Assembly: GCF_001436375.1 (NCBI RefSeq)
Contig: NZ_AZGA01000087.1
Coordinates: 1 to 64,000 of the forward strand
Direction: 5' to 3'
From: Agrilactobacillus composti DSM 18527 = JCM 14202
Lineage (GTDB): Bacteria; Bacillota; Bacilli; Lactobacillales; Lactobacillaceae
Length of the DNA: 64,000 nucleotides
Part shown: positions 18,354 to 25,415 of the stretch, in pieces
How positions within the stretch are numbered: the first letter of the stretch is position 1
Layout: each line of letters starts with the position of its first letter
The notes under the pieces: model-generated
Databases searched by the model: none
What the model was told of the DNA's origin: nothing
Seen by the model: only the letters and a program-made list of their open reading frames with translations
Translations under genes and position numbers: made by a program

Positions 18354-19109
18354 TTAGCTGGTCAATGCTTGCCGTTGATAGCTTTGCAAGAATTGTTTTG
18401 TCCGTTCCTTTTTAGGCGTTGTAAAAATTTCCGTAGGTGTGCCTTGTTCCACAATACCGCCCACATCAAAAACGACGATCCTAGAAGCCACATCGCGGAT
18501 AAAAGATAACTCGTGGGAAATGATGATCACGGTGAGATTCTTTTGGGTCTCCACGACTTGTTGAATCGTGATCAACACCTCATCTACCAGCTCCGTATCT
18601 AGCGCCGACGTGGGTTCGTCTAATAGCAAGATGTTAGGCTGCATGGCTAAGCTGCGAGCAATTCCCACCCGTTGTTTTTGCCCCCCGGATAGTTGTTGGG
18701 GATAGTAATCGATGCGATCCGTCAGACCCACTGCTTCAATTTGGGTCCGGGCGATGGTTTCAGCTTCAGCTTTACTGCGTTTTTGGACGGTAATTAAGCC
18801 TTCTGTCACGTTCTCTAAAACAGTTTTTTGTCGAAATAAATTGAACTGTTGAAAAACCATGCTGGTTTCTTGGCGAAATTTAATTTTATCCCGGTCAGCA
18901 ATCTTAGGAGCTACAAATTTCTGGTCGTTGATTTGAATGCTACCAGCATCTGGGGTCTCTAGTAAATTCAAGCACCGCAGTAACGTGGACTTGCCTGCCC
19001 CGGAAGGTCCGATGATGCCTACCACTTCACCGGTGTCAATTTGTAAATTCAAATCCTCAAATACGGTTTGGTGATTGAACTGCTTCGTGAGATGTTGAAT
19101 GTTGATCAT
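18354..19109 (-). CDS. tcyC: Polar amino acid/cystine ABC transporter ATPase
   Basis: The 251-aa ATPase has Walker A GPSGAGKST, signature LSGGQKQR, Walker B ILLLDEPTSALD and H-loop IIISHE. Its start lies inside the end of the permease gene, a 53-nt overlap, which implies translational coupling. It energises uptake by the adjacent permease and binding protein. Cystine is the likely cargo by family and context; other polar amino acids are possible. Confidence 0.9.
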   Translation of the reverse strand: MINIQHLTKQFNHQTVFEDLNLQIDTGEVVGIIGPSGAGKSTLLRCLNLLETPDAGSIQINDQKFVAPKIADRDKIKFRQETSMVFQQFNLFRQKTVLENVTEGLITVQKRSKAEAETIARTQIEAVGLTDRIDYYPQQLSGGQKQRVGIARSLAMQPNILLLDEPTSALDTELVDEVLITIQQVVETQKNLTVIIISHELSFIRDVASRIVVFDVGGIVEQGTPTEIFTTPKKERTKQFLQSYQRQALTS

Positions 19110-19881
19110 GAACCGCTACCTCCAATCGAGATCTTTGCCAAAAGCGCCGCGTACTGGCGGGCGCAGCCACTTGGGTTGCTTTTTGGAAAATTGTTAACCG
19201 TTTTTCCAACAGTTTCAAAATCTGTTCAGTAATGATGGTCATGATCCAATAAATAATGGCCAAAGAAAGATAAACTTCAAAATAACGGTAGTTGCTACCG
19301 GCCAAAATCTGGCCTTGCGCGGTCATGTCCACCACGGAAGCCACAAAAGCTAGCGAGGTATTCTTCATCAAACCAATGAAGGCATTCCCCAAAGTTGGCA
19401 AGGCGACGACGGTGGCGTTAGGAATCGTGACCCGTTTTAAAACTTGCCATTTGGTCATACCTAGAGATTGGGCGGCTTCAATTTCGCCCCGATCTACGGA
19501 TAACAAAGCGGCACGGATATTCTCCGAATTGTAAGCTGCTTCATTTAAGGAAAAAGCAATCAAGACGAACAATAGCGCTGGTACAGCATTCACATTAAAA
19601 TTGGTATGGTTATAATAATTGATATATTTTAATAAAATTGGCACTGCGTAATAGGAAATATACAATTGCACCAGTAAAGGTGTCCCCCGGATGAAGGACA
19701 CAAATACAGCAGAAATTTGTGATAATACGGGAATTTTGTTGATTTTGATCACGGCTAACAATAAGCCCAGTATTAATCCAAAAATCATGGCGAAAAATGT
19801 AATTTCTAAGGTAACTGGCAATGCCTTAAGCAATCTAGGAATATTCGTAAATATTAGTGGGAAATCAATGAGTTTTGGCAT
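19057..19881 (-). CDS. tcyB: Polar amino acid/cystine ABC transporter permease
   Basis: The 274-aa inner-membrane protein has about five membrane segments and the EAA loop EAAQSLGMTKWQVLKRVTIP, which docks the ATPase. The C-terminal 40 residues are polar and overlap the ATPase start. It follows the binding protein with a 15-nt gap. It belongs to the HisM/TcyB type, importing a single amino acid or cystine. Confidence 0.9.
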   Translation of the reverse strand: MPKLIDFPLIFTNIPRLLKALPVTLEITFFAMIFGLILGLLLAVIKINKIPVLSQISAVFVSFIRGTPLLVQLYISYYAVPILLKYINYYNHTNFNVNAVPALLFVLIAFSLNEAAYNSENIRAALLSVDRGEIEAAQSLGMTKWQVLKRVTIPNATVVALPTLGNAFIGLMKNTSLAFVASVVDMTAQGQILAGSNYRYFEVYLSLAIIYWIMTIITEQILKLLEKRLTIFQKATQVAAPASTRRFWQRSRLEVAVHDQHSTSHEAVQSPNRI

Positions 19882-19896
19882 GTGCGCAGCTCCTCT

Positions 19897-20721
19897 TTAT
19901 TTCGGTACATAGTTACCATTAAAATATTTCTGACTTAGCTTAGCGGCGGTCCCATTACTTTGAATCTTCGTGATGCCCTTATTGATGGCCGTCAAAATCT
20001 TTTTGCCTTCAGGCGTCTTTTCTACCAATAAATAGCTATAAGGAATTGAAGCAGAAATCTTTTTCGTATCCTTAGAATCTAGCTCAATGGCTTTGATTTT
20101 ATCCAAATGATAAGTCTTTTGATAATTGTCATAGAGCACTTTATCAATCAAGACATAATCATATTTACCATCTTGAACATCTTGTAGGGTTTTAGCAGCA
20201 TCTTCATTAGAATATGTGATCTTAGAAGGATTCTTGGCAACTTTATTGAATTTTTCCACGGCGGTGGTGAAGTTTACCCCCGGCGTGCCGATGGTTGTTT
20301 TACCGGCAATATCGTCAAACTTCTTAATGGACTTATTGTCTTTTAAAACCACCAGCACATCTCTATCTCGGAAAACCGGTTTGGAATAATAATACTTCTC
20401 CCGACGTTGGGGATTGCTGGCAAAATTATTGGCTGCCACTTGAATCCGCCCTGAGTCTAGACTGGTTAGCAGTGAGGTGATTTCCATTTTTTGAAAAGTG
20501 AATTTATATTCAGGGACCACTTTATCAATGGCCCGGACCGTATCCACATCATAACCGACTAATTTATTGTTATCATCCACGTAGGTAAAGGGTTTTGGCC
20601 CCCCAGAAGTCCCCACTGAAACGGTTGTCGCCGCCTGGGTAGCTTGGGGATTGGTAAGAATGGCAGCGCCGATTCCTAGTGCCAGGACTGCGCCCAAGAA
20701 TAGTTTGCCTGTTTTAAACAT
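19897..20721 (-). CDS. Extracellular cystine-type binding protein (BspA/FliY-like) without lipobox
   Basis: The 274-aa protein belongs to SBP_bac_3, with VGYDVDTVRAID and a hinge region SALDSG-like LTSLDSGRIQVAANNF. The start at 20721 has AGGAGG 6 nt upstream and overlaps the transferase stop by 8 nt (ATGTTTAA). The signal peptide ends ATQA-ATTVS with no cysteine, so it should be cut by signal peptidase I. L. fermentum BspA, a cystine binder, is a known family member that lacks a lipobox. Retention would then rely on charge or on the permease. Confidence 0.87.
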   Translation of the reverse strand: MFKTGKLFLGAVLALGIGAAILTNPQATQAATTVSVGTSGGPKPFTYVDDNNKLVGYDVDTVRAIDKVVPEYKFTFQKMEITSLLTSLDSGRIQVAANNFASNPQRREKYYYSKPVFRDRDVLVVLKDNKSIKKFDDIAGKTTIGTPGVNFTTAVEKFNKVAKNPSKITYSNEDAAKTLQDVQDGKYDYVLIDKVLYDNYQKTYHLDKIKAIELDSKDTKKISASIPYSYLLVEKTPEGKKILTAINKGITKIQSNGTAAKLSQKYFNGNYVPK

Positions 20722-21793
20722 GTTTGACCTCCTGAACGGGTTCATCCCAGATGCGTGTATCCGGACCTTTTGAGACCAGATGGTTGGGATTGCCCGCATG
20801 GGTAGCTTGATAGCCCTTCTTTATTGAATCAAAATTCGTCGTATCCCGAAAAGCTGGTTGTTGGTACAAGTCTCGGGCATAACGCCATAGATTTGGGAAA
20901 TCAATCAAACGATTGCGATTGGTATGAAAAACCGGATAATAAGCAGCATCAAAGCGAGCCAGGGTCACATACAAGCGCACATCAGAATCCGTTAATTGCT
21001 CTCCGAAAAGATAGCGTTGGTGAGCTAATCGGGCTTCCAACCAATCTAAGCGTTTGAACAACTTATCATAAGCCTTCTCATATGCAGCTTGGGATTGGGC
21101 AAAGCCAGCTTGATAAACTGCGTTGTTGACTTCATTGAATAAAATTACATTTAGATCATCGATTTCTGTCCGTAGGTTTTCTGGATATAAATCCGGGGCA
21201 TCAGCTTTTTGGAAGGGTTTGAAAGCCACTTCAAACTGGTTGGTTAAAGTATGATAATCATTGTTCACAACTTTACCAGTAGTGATATCCACTAATGCTG
21301 GAATGGTGGCCCGACCATCGTAGTCAGGATCAGCAGCTACATAAGCTTCGCCCAAATAATGAATTTCTAAAACTGGGTCGATTTCATCAATATCTAACTT
21401 AAAACTCCAACCCTCTTTACCGCGAATGGGATAGACTTTACCGATACTAATGGCATCTTCTAAGCCCAAGAGTTTGCGGACAATGGCAGCTCGGTGAGAC
21501 CAGGGGCAAATTTCACCCCAAATCAGACGGTAACGGCCATATTCTGGTTGCAATTCGTTTGCACCAGTGCCAAATTTTTGTTTAAAGTGGTTGCCTTGCC
21601 GCTTAAAGGTCCCATCGGTTTGGATTTCATGCTGGGATTCATCGGTGGATATTTTACTGTCAATGATTGCCTTTTGATATTGATCGACTTCCCGCTTAAC
21701 TACTTTACCTTGGTCAAAGTCCACCACACAAAAAGCGGTTTGATCGCTATCTTGATACTGTTTAGCCAATTTTTTCAAATCTGATTCACTCAT
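20714..21793 (-). CDS. Xi-class glutathione transferase (glutathionyl-hydroquinone reductase, Ecm4/YqjG type)
   Basis: The 359-aa protein has the Xi-class motif CPWS (Cys96 catalytic) and the segments LEIHYLGEAY, TIPALVDI and VVNNDYHTLT. The C-terminal helical domain carries DVRLYVTLARFDAAYYPVFHTN. Family members reductively remove glutathione from S-conjugates using their cysteine. Here it leads a cystine-type transporter operon, with overlap to the binding protein, so it may cleave imported cysteine S-conjugates. Upstream lie a Met-rich leader ORF and an attenuator. The N-terminal 60 residues exceed the paralog at 22557-23543. Confidence 0.88.
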   Translation of the reverse strand: MSESDLKKLAKQYQDSDQTAFCVVDFDQGKVVKREVDQYQKAIIDSKISTDESQHEIQTDGTFKRQGNHFKQKFGTGANELQPEYGRYRLIWGEICPWSHRAAIVRKLLGLEDAISIGKVYPIRGKEGWSFKLDIDEIDPVLEIHYLGEAYVAADPDYDGRATIPALVDITTGKVVNNDYHTLTNQFEVAFKPFQKADAPDLYPENLRTEIDDLNVILFNEVNNAVYQAGFAQSQAAYEKAYDKLFKRLDWLEARLAHQRYLFGEQLTDSDVRLYVTLARFDAAYYPVFHTNRNRLIDFPNLWRYARDLYQQPAFRDTTNFDSIKKGYQATHAGNPNHLVSKGPDTRIWDEPVQEVKHV

Positions 21794-21813
21794 GAAATTG
21801 CCTCCTTAAGGAC

Positions 21814-21850
21814 AAAAAAGCACAGGCCGCTGATACTTAGCCTGTGCTTT
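21814..21850 (-). terminator. Attenuator terminator in the leader of the transferase/cystine operon
   Basis: On the minus strand AAAGCACAGGC (21850-21840) pairs perfectly over 11 bp with GCCTGTGCTTT (21827-21817), with a 12-nt loop and six T (21819-21814). It lies between the promoter and the first gene, 60 nt after the leader ORF stop and about 20 nt before the transferase start. Its only sensible job is transcription attenuation. Leader-ORF codons 28-30 contain TTTGTGC, which could pair with GCACAGG of the first arm as an antiterminator. Confidence 0.88.
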
Positions 21851-21910
21851 GAAATAGTTTTAGATTGTAATTTTGAATAGAACTTCACTTAGCCATAACC
21901 ACGTGAGAAT

Positions 21911-22030
21911 CTATGTTCGCAATCCACTTGCTATTTGTCTGCACAAAACTAAGCCCATACCAGTACACATGTACATTGGCATCGGCATCATTTGCATCAT
22001 ACAATTAGCAGTTGTTTGCGTTGCGAACAT
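21911..22030 (-). CDS. 39-aa methionine-rich leader peptide
   Basis: The ATG at 22030 follows GAGGTGG by 7 nt. The frame has 39 codons and ends in TAG at 21911. Residues 10-25 read CMMQMMPMPMYMCTGM: eight Met within fifteen residues (11-25), with three Cys in the whole peptide. It lies about 38 nt after the predicted transcription start and upstream of an intrinsic terminator. This is the layout of trp/his-type leader peptides. Ribosome stalling at Met codons under methionyl-tRNA shortage would be expected to favour readthrough into the transferase/cystine operon. There is no sign of an independent protein function. Confidence 0.8.
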   Translation of the reverse strand: MFATQTTANCMMQMMPMPMYMCTGMGLVLCRQIASGLRT

Positions 22031-22074
22031 GAAATATCCACCTCACTTGATTAGTGTTTTCTAAGATTGAGATT

Positions 22075-22103
22075 AGAATAACAGTGGTTATCCACAAAGT
22101 CAA
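22075..22103 (-). promoter_or_regulatory. Promoter of the Met-leader/transferase/cystine operon
   Basis: On the minus strand TTGACT (22103-22098), a 17-nt spacer and TATTCT (22080-22075). The spacer holds a short palindrome, GTGG-ATAA-CCAC (22083-22094), which could bind a repressor. It is divergent from the promoter at 22209-22237. Confidence 0.75.
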
Positions 22104-22208
22104 GTAAGTTATTAAAAAAATAGCTAGTTATTTTTTAGATAATTAAAACCTGTTATAGTAGCTTTATGAATAAATCAGACTATTATTTTAATCTAAAATA
22201 AAAATAGT

Positions 22209-22237
22209 TGACAATTCTTAAATCACCGCGTATAAAT
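22209..22237 (+). promoter_or_regulatory. Promoter of the T-box transferase gene
   Basis: TTGACA (22209-22214), a 17-nt spacer and TATAAA (22232-22237). It lies about 30 nt upstream of the T-box stem I. Confidence 0.8.
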
Positions 22238-22263
22238 AAGCTTAATTAAATTTTACAAACACA

Positions 22264-22516
22264 TTGATGAGAAGAGTAGCCCTAACTTTTTTGAAAGAGA
22301 CTTGTTGAATCGCTGAAAGACAGGACCAAAGCTAGGGTGAAGATGAACTCAGAGTGTTGCAGTGGGTTTAAACGCTAACTGCACGGCGGGATGCCGTTAT
22401 CAGCCATTGAGGTCATTTATGAACAGTTGTCATAAATGACGAAGATGGGTGGTACCACGAGTTCCTTCGTCCCTAACTGAATTTAATTTTAGATTGAGTT
22501 GGCGCGAAGGTTTTTT
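22264..22516 (+). ncRNA. T-box leader of the second glutathione transferase gene
   Basis: Stem I closes with GAGT (22274-22277) against ACTC (22347-22350) and CCCTA (22280-22284) against TAGGG (22333-22337). The internal loop on the 3' side reads TGAAGATGA; ATG (22343-22345) followed by A is the candidate Met specifier, with GAT (Asp) as the alternative. The core GGGTGGTACCACG lies at 22447-22459. The terminator CCTTCG/CGAAGG (22464-22510) is followed by six T. A shortage of the cognate charged tRNA would induce the transferase. Confidence 0.9.
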
Positions 22517-22556
22517 ATTTGTTAAATTTGGATATTCATACAGGAGGTAATGACAT

Positions 22557-23543
22557 ATGGCCGTTGACACAGCGGAAGCATCTGCTAAAGAAATTGCAAA
22601 GAATGGACATTTTTCAAGACAACATAATTTATTTACAACCCCTTTTGGTTCAAAACCTGGGGAGTTACCCGTAGAAGCTGGTAAATATCGGCTGATTTGG
22701 AGTGCGGCTTGCCCCTGGGCAACCCGCTCAGCAATTGTTTTGGACCTATTAGGCCTCACGGACGCTATCTCGATTGGTAAAGTCGCCCCATTGCGGCCCG
22801 TTGAGAAAAATGTGGACTGGGATTTCACCTTGGATCCCAACAACGTGGATCCGGTCTTAGGCATTCACTATCTTTCAGAAGCTTATTTAAAAGCTGATCC
22901 CAATTATGATTTGCGTCCCACCGTACCGGCGGTCATTGATATTGCCTCTGGTAAAGTGGTCAACAATGATTACTTCAAATTGACCAACTATTTCGAAGTC
23001 CAATGGCGTGATTTTCAAAAGGCGGATGCGCCAGACATCTATCCAGAAGACTTGCGCTCAGATATTGATGCTTTAAATCAAATTATTTTCACTGATGTGA
23101 ACAACGGTGTTTATAAAGCTGGCTTTGCCCAATCTCAAGCTGCTTATGAAAAAGCTTATGATCAACTCTTTTATCGCTTAGATTGGCTAGAAGATCGTTT
23201 GGCGACCCGGCGCTTCTTATTTGGCAATATTTTGACCGATAGCGATGTCCGGCTTTACACCACCTTGGCTCGTTTTGATGCGGCTTATTATGATAAATTC
23301 CGTTGCAATAAAAAACGGTTACGGGACTATGATCATCTTTGGAATTATGCCAAAGATTTATATAGTATCCCCGCCTTCAAAAAGAACACTGAATTTGAAG
23401 CTATCAAGATCCATTATCATGTTTCTGGCCATTTGTCCGGCACCAGTGCAACTTTTGCCCCTGTACCTAAGGGACCAGATGCAAGTGTTTGGGACACACC
23501 CAACGGTAGAAGCAAGTTTGGGGCCATTGAAAACTTCAAATAA
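22557..23543 (+). CDS. Second Xi-class glutathione transferase, T-box controlled
   Basis: The 328-aa paralog of the protein at 20714-21793 has catalytic CPWA (Cys52) and DAISIGKVAPLR. Further matches are VLGIHYLSEAY, TVPAVIDIASGKVVNNDY and GFAQSQAAYEKAYDQLFYRLDWLE, the last almost identical between the two. It begins at the equivalent of residue 45 of the longer copy. AGGAGG lies 8 nt before the ATG and a terminator follows, so it is transcribed alone. Its amino-acid-responsive leader implies a role in sulfur amino acid supply rather than quinone detoxification; this is inference. Confidence 0.88.
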   Translation: MAVDTAEASAKEIAKNGHFSRQHNLFTTPFGSKPGELPVEAGKYRLIWSAACPWATRSAIVLDLLGLTDAISIGKVAPLRPVEKNVDWDFTLDPNNVDPVLGIHYLSEAYLKADPNYDLRPTVPAVIDIASGKVVNNDYFKLTNYFEVQWRDFQKADAPDIYPEDLRSDIDALNQIIFTDVNNGVYKAGFAQSQAAYEKAYDQLFYRLDWLEDRLATRRFLFGNILTDSDVRLYTTLARFDAAYYDKFRCNKKRLRDYDHLWNYAKDLYSIPAFKKNTEFEAIKIHYHVSGHLSGTSATFAPVPKGPDASVWDTPNGRSKFGAIENFK

Positions 23544-23561
23544 ATCGATTTAAGTTCTAAA

Positions 23562-23605
23562 AACAAGCTATAACAGGGGTTCGACCGGTTATAGCTTGTT
23601 TTTTT
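23562..23605 (+). terminator. Terminator of the second transferase
   Basis: AACAAGCTATAAC and GTTATAGCTTGTT form a perfect 13-bp stem followed by five T. Confidence 0.92.
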
Positions 23606-23677
23606 GGGCCACCTTTCAATTCTGTTAGGTCAGCGCCCCTGGTTTTTATATATAATCGACTAAAGGGGGAATTGTTC

Positions 23678-24208
23678 ATGACACCAGCTCATCAATTAAC
23701 CGCAAACCAAAGGAAAGGCTCGGTCAAAGTCACAACTACAGCAACCAAGCTTCGAACTTGCGCTGAAGCAAACCATTTCATGGCCACCACCATCAGTCAA
23801 TTACAGGCGGCGACAAAGGGTTATGATAACCCACGGTTTCAAGCTATTTTTAAATACTTCGCTGTGTGGGCCGCCACCAAGCAATCCGACTATTCTGCCG
23901 AACAGCTCTGTCGTATGCTGGCAATCAAGTCTGCCCGCTATGCCCGCTGGTATGGGGAATATGACATTCAAAATCTCGACTTGCCAGTACAAGACCTGGA
24001 TCAGATTTGGATCCAAGCTAATCGCGCATATGGCCAGGCCTTTCAAGAGTTGCATCAAACCGTTCCCCGTTCCCCCATGGGCAAAGATCGTCAGCTCCAA
24101 CTTATTCATGACTTGAGTCAAACTTCGAATATCCCCATCATATTCTTCTTGCTAATTGCTAGAATCAGCCCCAAAAATTATGCTTACTGGGTGCGTCATT
24201 ATAGTTAG
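23678..24208 (+). CDS. Orphan protein with two HTH-like modules
   Basis: The 176-aa protein starts at an ATG 7 nt after GGGGGA; an in-frame TTG six nt earlier is less likely. I do not recognise the family. Two modules look alike: LCRMLAIKSARYARWYGEY (about residue 84 on) and IFFLLIARISPKNYAYWVRH at the C-terminus. Each resembles the helix-turn-helix near the start of IS3-type transposase B (pattern LxxxLxIsrxxYYrW), but no integrase core follows. The next gene shares the module. A DNA-binding role is inferred only. Confidence 0.6.
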   Translation: MTPAHQLTANQRKGSVKVTTTATKLRTCAEANHFMATTISQLQAATKGYDNPRFQAIFKYFAVWAATKQSDYSAEQLCRMLAIKSARYARWYGEYDIQNLDLPVQDLDQIWIQANRAYGQAFQELHQTVPRSPMGKDRQLQLIHDLSQTSNIPIIFFLLIARISPKNYAYWVRHYS

Positions 24209-24265
24209 CTACGAAGATTTCGTTGAAAAATAACATATGTTTTTTATAGTCCTGATTTACTTAAC

Positions 24266-24306
24266 CAGTCATACCTAGGCCAAGCCTTGCTATGACTGTT
24301 TTTTTT
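24266..24306 (+). terminator. Terminator of the first orphan HTH-like gene
   Basis: CAGTCATA pairs with TATGACTG and is followed by eight T. The 17-nt loop contains a smaller palindrome. Confidence 0.85.
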
Positions 24307-24386
24307 GTGGTCAGTTGTTATAACTATCCTAAAATGACCTTCCAAATGGTTCATTAACCTATAATAAGAACTAGGAGGTAAAGCCT

Positions 24387-25220
24387 ATGCCACGACACCG
24401 TTACAAAAAGCGCCCCCTGAATTTTCAACAATATGTGGCTATCGTCAGCAGTGCTTTGGCAACTAATCAATTAGCTGAAACCATCAGCCAAAAATATGAA
24501 ATACCTTTCACTTATTACCAAGAAATCGTCGCCACCTACCGCCAATTTGGGGCGGCTGGTTTAGCGCGGTATGTACCCAGTTTTCAGACTACCTTGGTGG
24601 CAAAGACAAGTGGACCAGATTTTGATAAACTTCAACAGCGCATTCAAGCTGCCGATAACCTGCTGGAAAAACGGATTACCCAACATGCGGTTAGTGAAGA
24701 AATGAAAGCCCTTAAAAGACAGGAACACCGGCAAAAACTTATGGTGGCGCAAACCATTCGGCAACAACGGACGTATTATGAAGCAGAACGGTATTTTACC
24801 AATCGTTTTCAACGCTTAAGCGTTCGCTTACATGAACCCCGGTATCCCAGGTTTGTCCGCGAGATCAAGTGTTTAGCCATATTAGGCACCCTAGAACAAA
24901 CCAATTTCCCGGCCACGATGCTCTTCAAAATCGCCCATATTCGCCCTACCAACTACGACCAGTGGCTTACTGCCCATGGCAGCTATCTGGACGGCGGTGC
25001 TCGCCAAATTGAACGCTTATTTATTGAGGCCGCTGATAGTTTCTACGCCGCAATAAATCGTGATCAAACTGCTGTTTACAAAAGATTGCCCCGAAATAGC
25101 AAACGTTTTAAAGTCATTCAGCAACTCACACTTATGACGAATTTACCGCTGACGTTATTGTTTGTAATTGCCAATATCACGCCTGCCCAATATGCGACTT
25201 GGACGGCCCAAAACCCTTAG
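24387..25220 (+). CDS. Orphan protein with transposase-like HTH modules, paralogous in part to the preceding gene
   Basis: The 277-aa protein has a basic N-terminus (MPRHRYKKRP) and an IS3 OrfA-like segment (about residues 12-60, SQKYEIPFTYYQEIVATYRQ). A helical, possibly coiled-coil stretch rich in Q/R/K follows at about 75-145. Two modules end it: MLFKIAHIRPTNYDQWLTA and LLFVIANITPAQYATWTAQ. The C-terminal module matches that of the preceding protein. There is no DDE catalytic core, so it is not a working transposase. It could be a domesticated transposase-derived regulator. The family is not recognised. Confidence 0.6.
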   Translation: MPRHRYKKRPLNFQQYVAIVSSALATNQLAETISQKYEIPFTYYQEIVATYRQFGAAGLARYVPSFQTTLVAKTSGPDFDKLQQRIQAADNLLEKRITQHAVSEEMKALKRQEHRQKLMVAQTIRQQRTYYEAERYFTNRFQRLSVRLHEPRYPRFVREIKCLAILGTLEQTNFPATMLFKIAHIRPTNYDQWLTAHGSYLDGGARQIERLFIEAADSFYAAINRDQTAVYKRLPRNSKRFKVIQQLTLMTNLPLTLLFVIANITPAQYATWTAQNP

Positions 25221-25280
25221 GCTTCAAAATACACTGGACAATCCGTAGTTGCGTGCTGCCATCAACCTGCCGACACCTCA

Positions 25281-25309
25281 AAATCAGCTTTTAGCCAAGC
25301 TGATTTTTT
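25281..25309 (+). terminator. Terminator of the second orphan HTH-like gene
   Basis: AAATCAGCTT, loop TTAGCC, AAGCTGATTT, then T-run. Confidence 0.88.
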
Positions 25310-25311
25310 GG

Positions 25312-25340
25312 TTGACTTTGATTTCAAATACGTGTAATCT
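25312..25340 (+). promoter_or_regulatory. Promoter of the MFS-marR operon
   Basis: TTGACT (25312-25317), a 17-nt spacer, TAATCT (25335-25340). Confidence 0.72.
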
Positions 25341-25348
25341 ACAACACG

Positions 25349-25370
25349 AATAGTTTCTTGAGAAACTATT
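25349..25370. promoter_or_regulatory. 22-bp perfect palindrome, candidate MarR operator
   Basis: AATAGTTTCT and AGAAACTATT flank a TG centre, a perfect dyad that begins 9 nt after the -10 box and so covers the transcription start. The operon encodes an MFS exporter and then a MarR regulator. MarR proteins usually bind 16-22-bp dyads at such positions and repress their own operon. Confidence 0.7.
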
Positions 25371-25415
25371 TTCAGTTAACATAATGAAAATTTTTTTATT
25401 CAAAAGGCGGTAGGA

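Noticed and set aside
21873-22064. 63-codon plus-strand frame over the Met leader
   Set aside because: It is antisense to the leader peptide, lacks a ribosome site, and its composition follows from the complement of the Met codons.
22430-22864. 144-codon minus-strand frame
   Set aside because: It runs antisense through the T-box terminator and the start of the transferase gene, and has no family features.
23678-25220. Insertion sequence of the IS3 type
   Set aside because: There is no DDE integrase core, no flanking inverted repeats and no target duplication.
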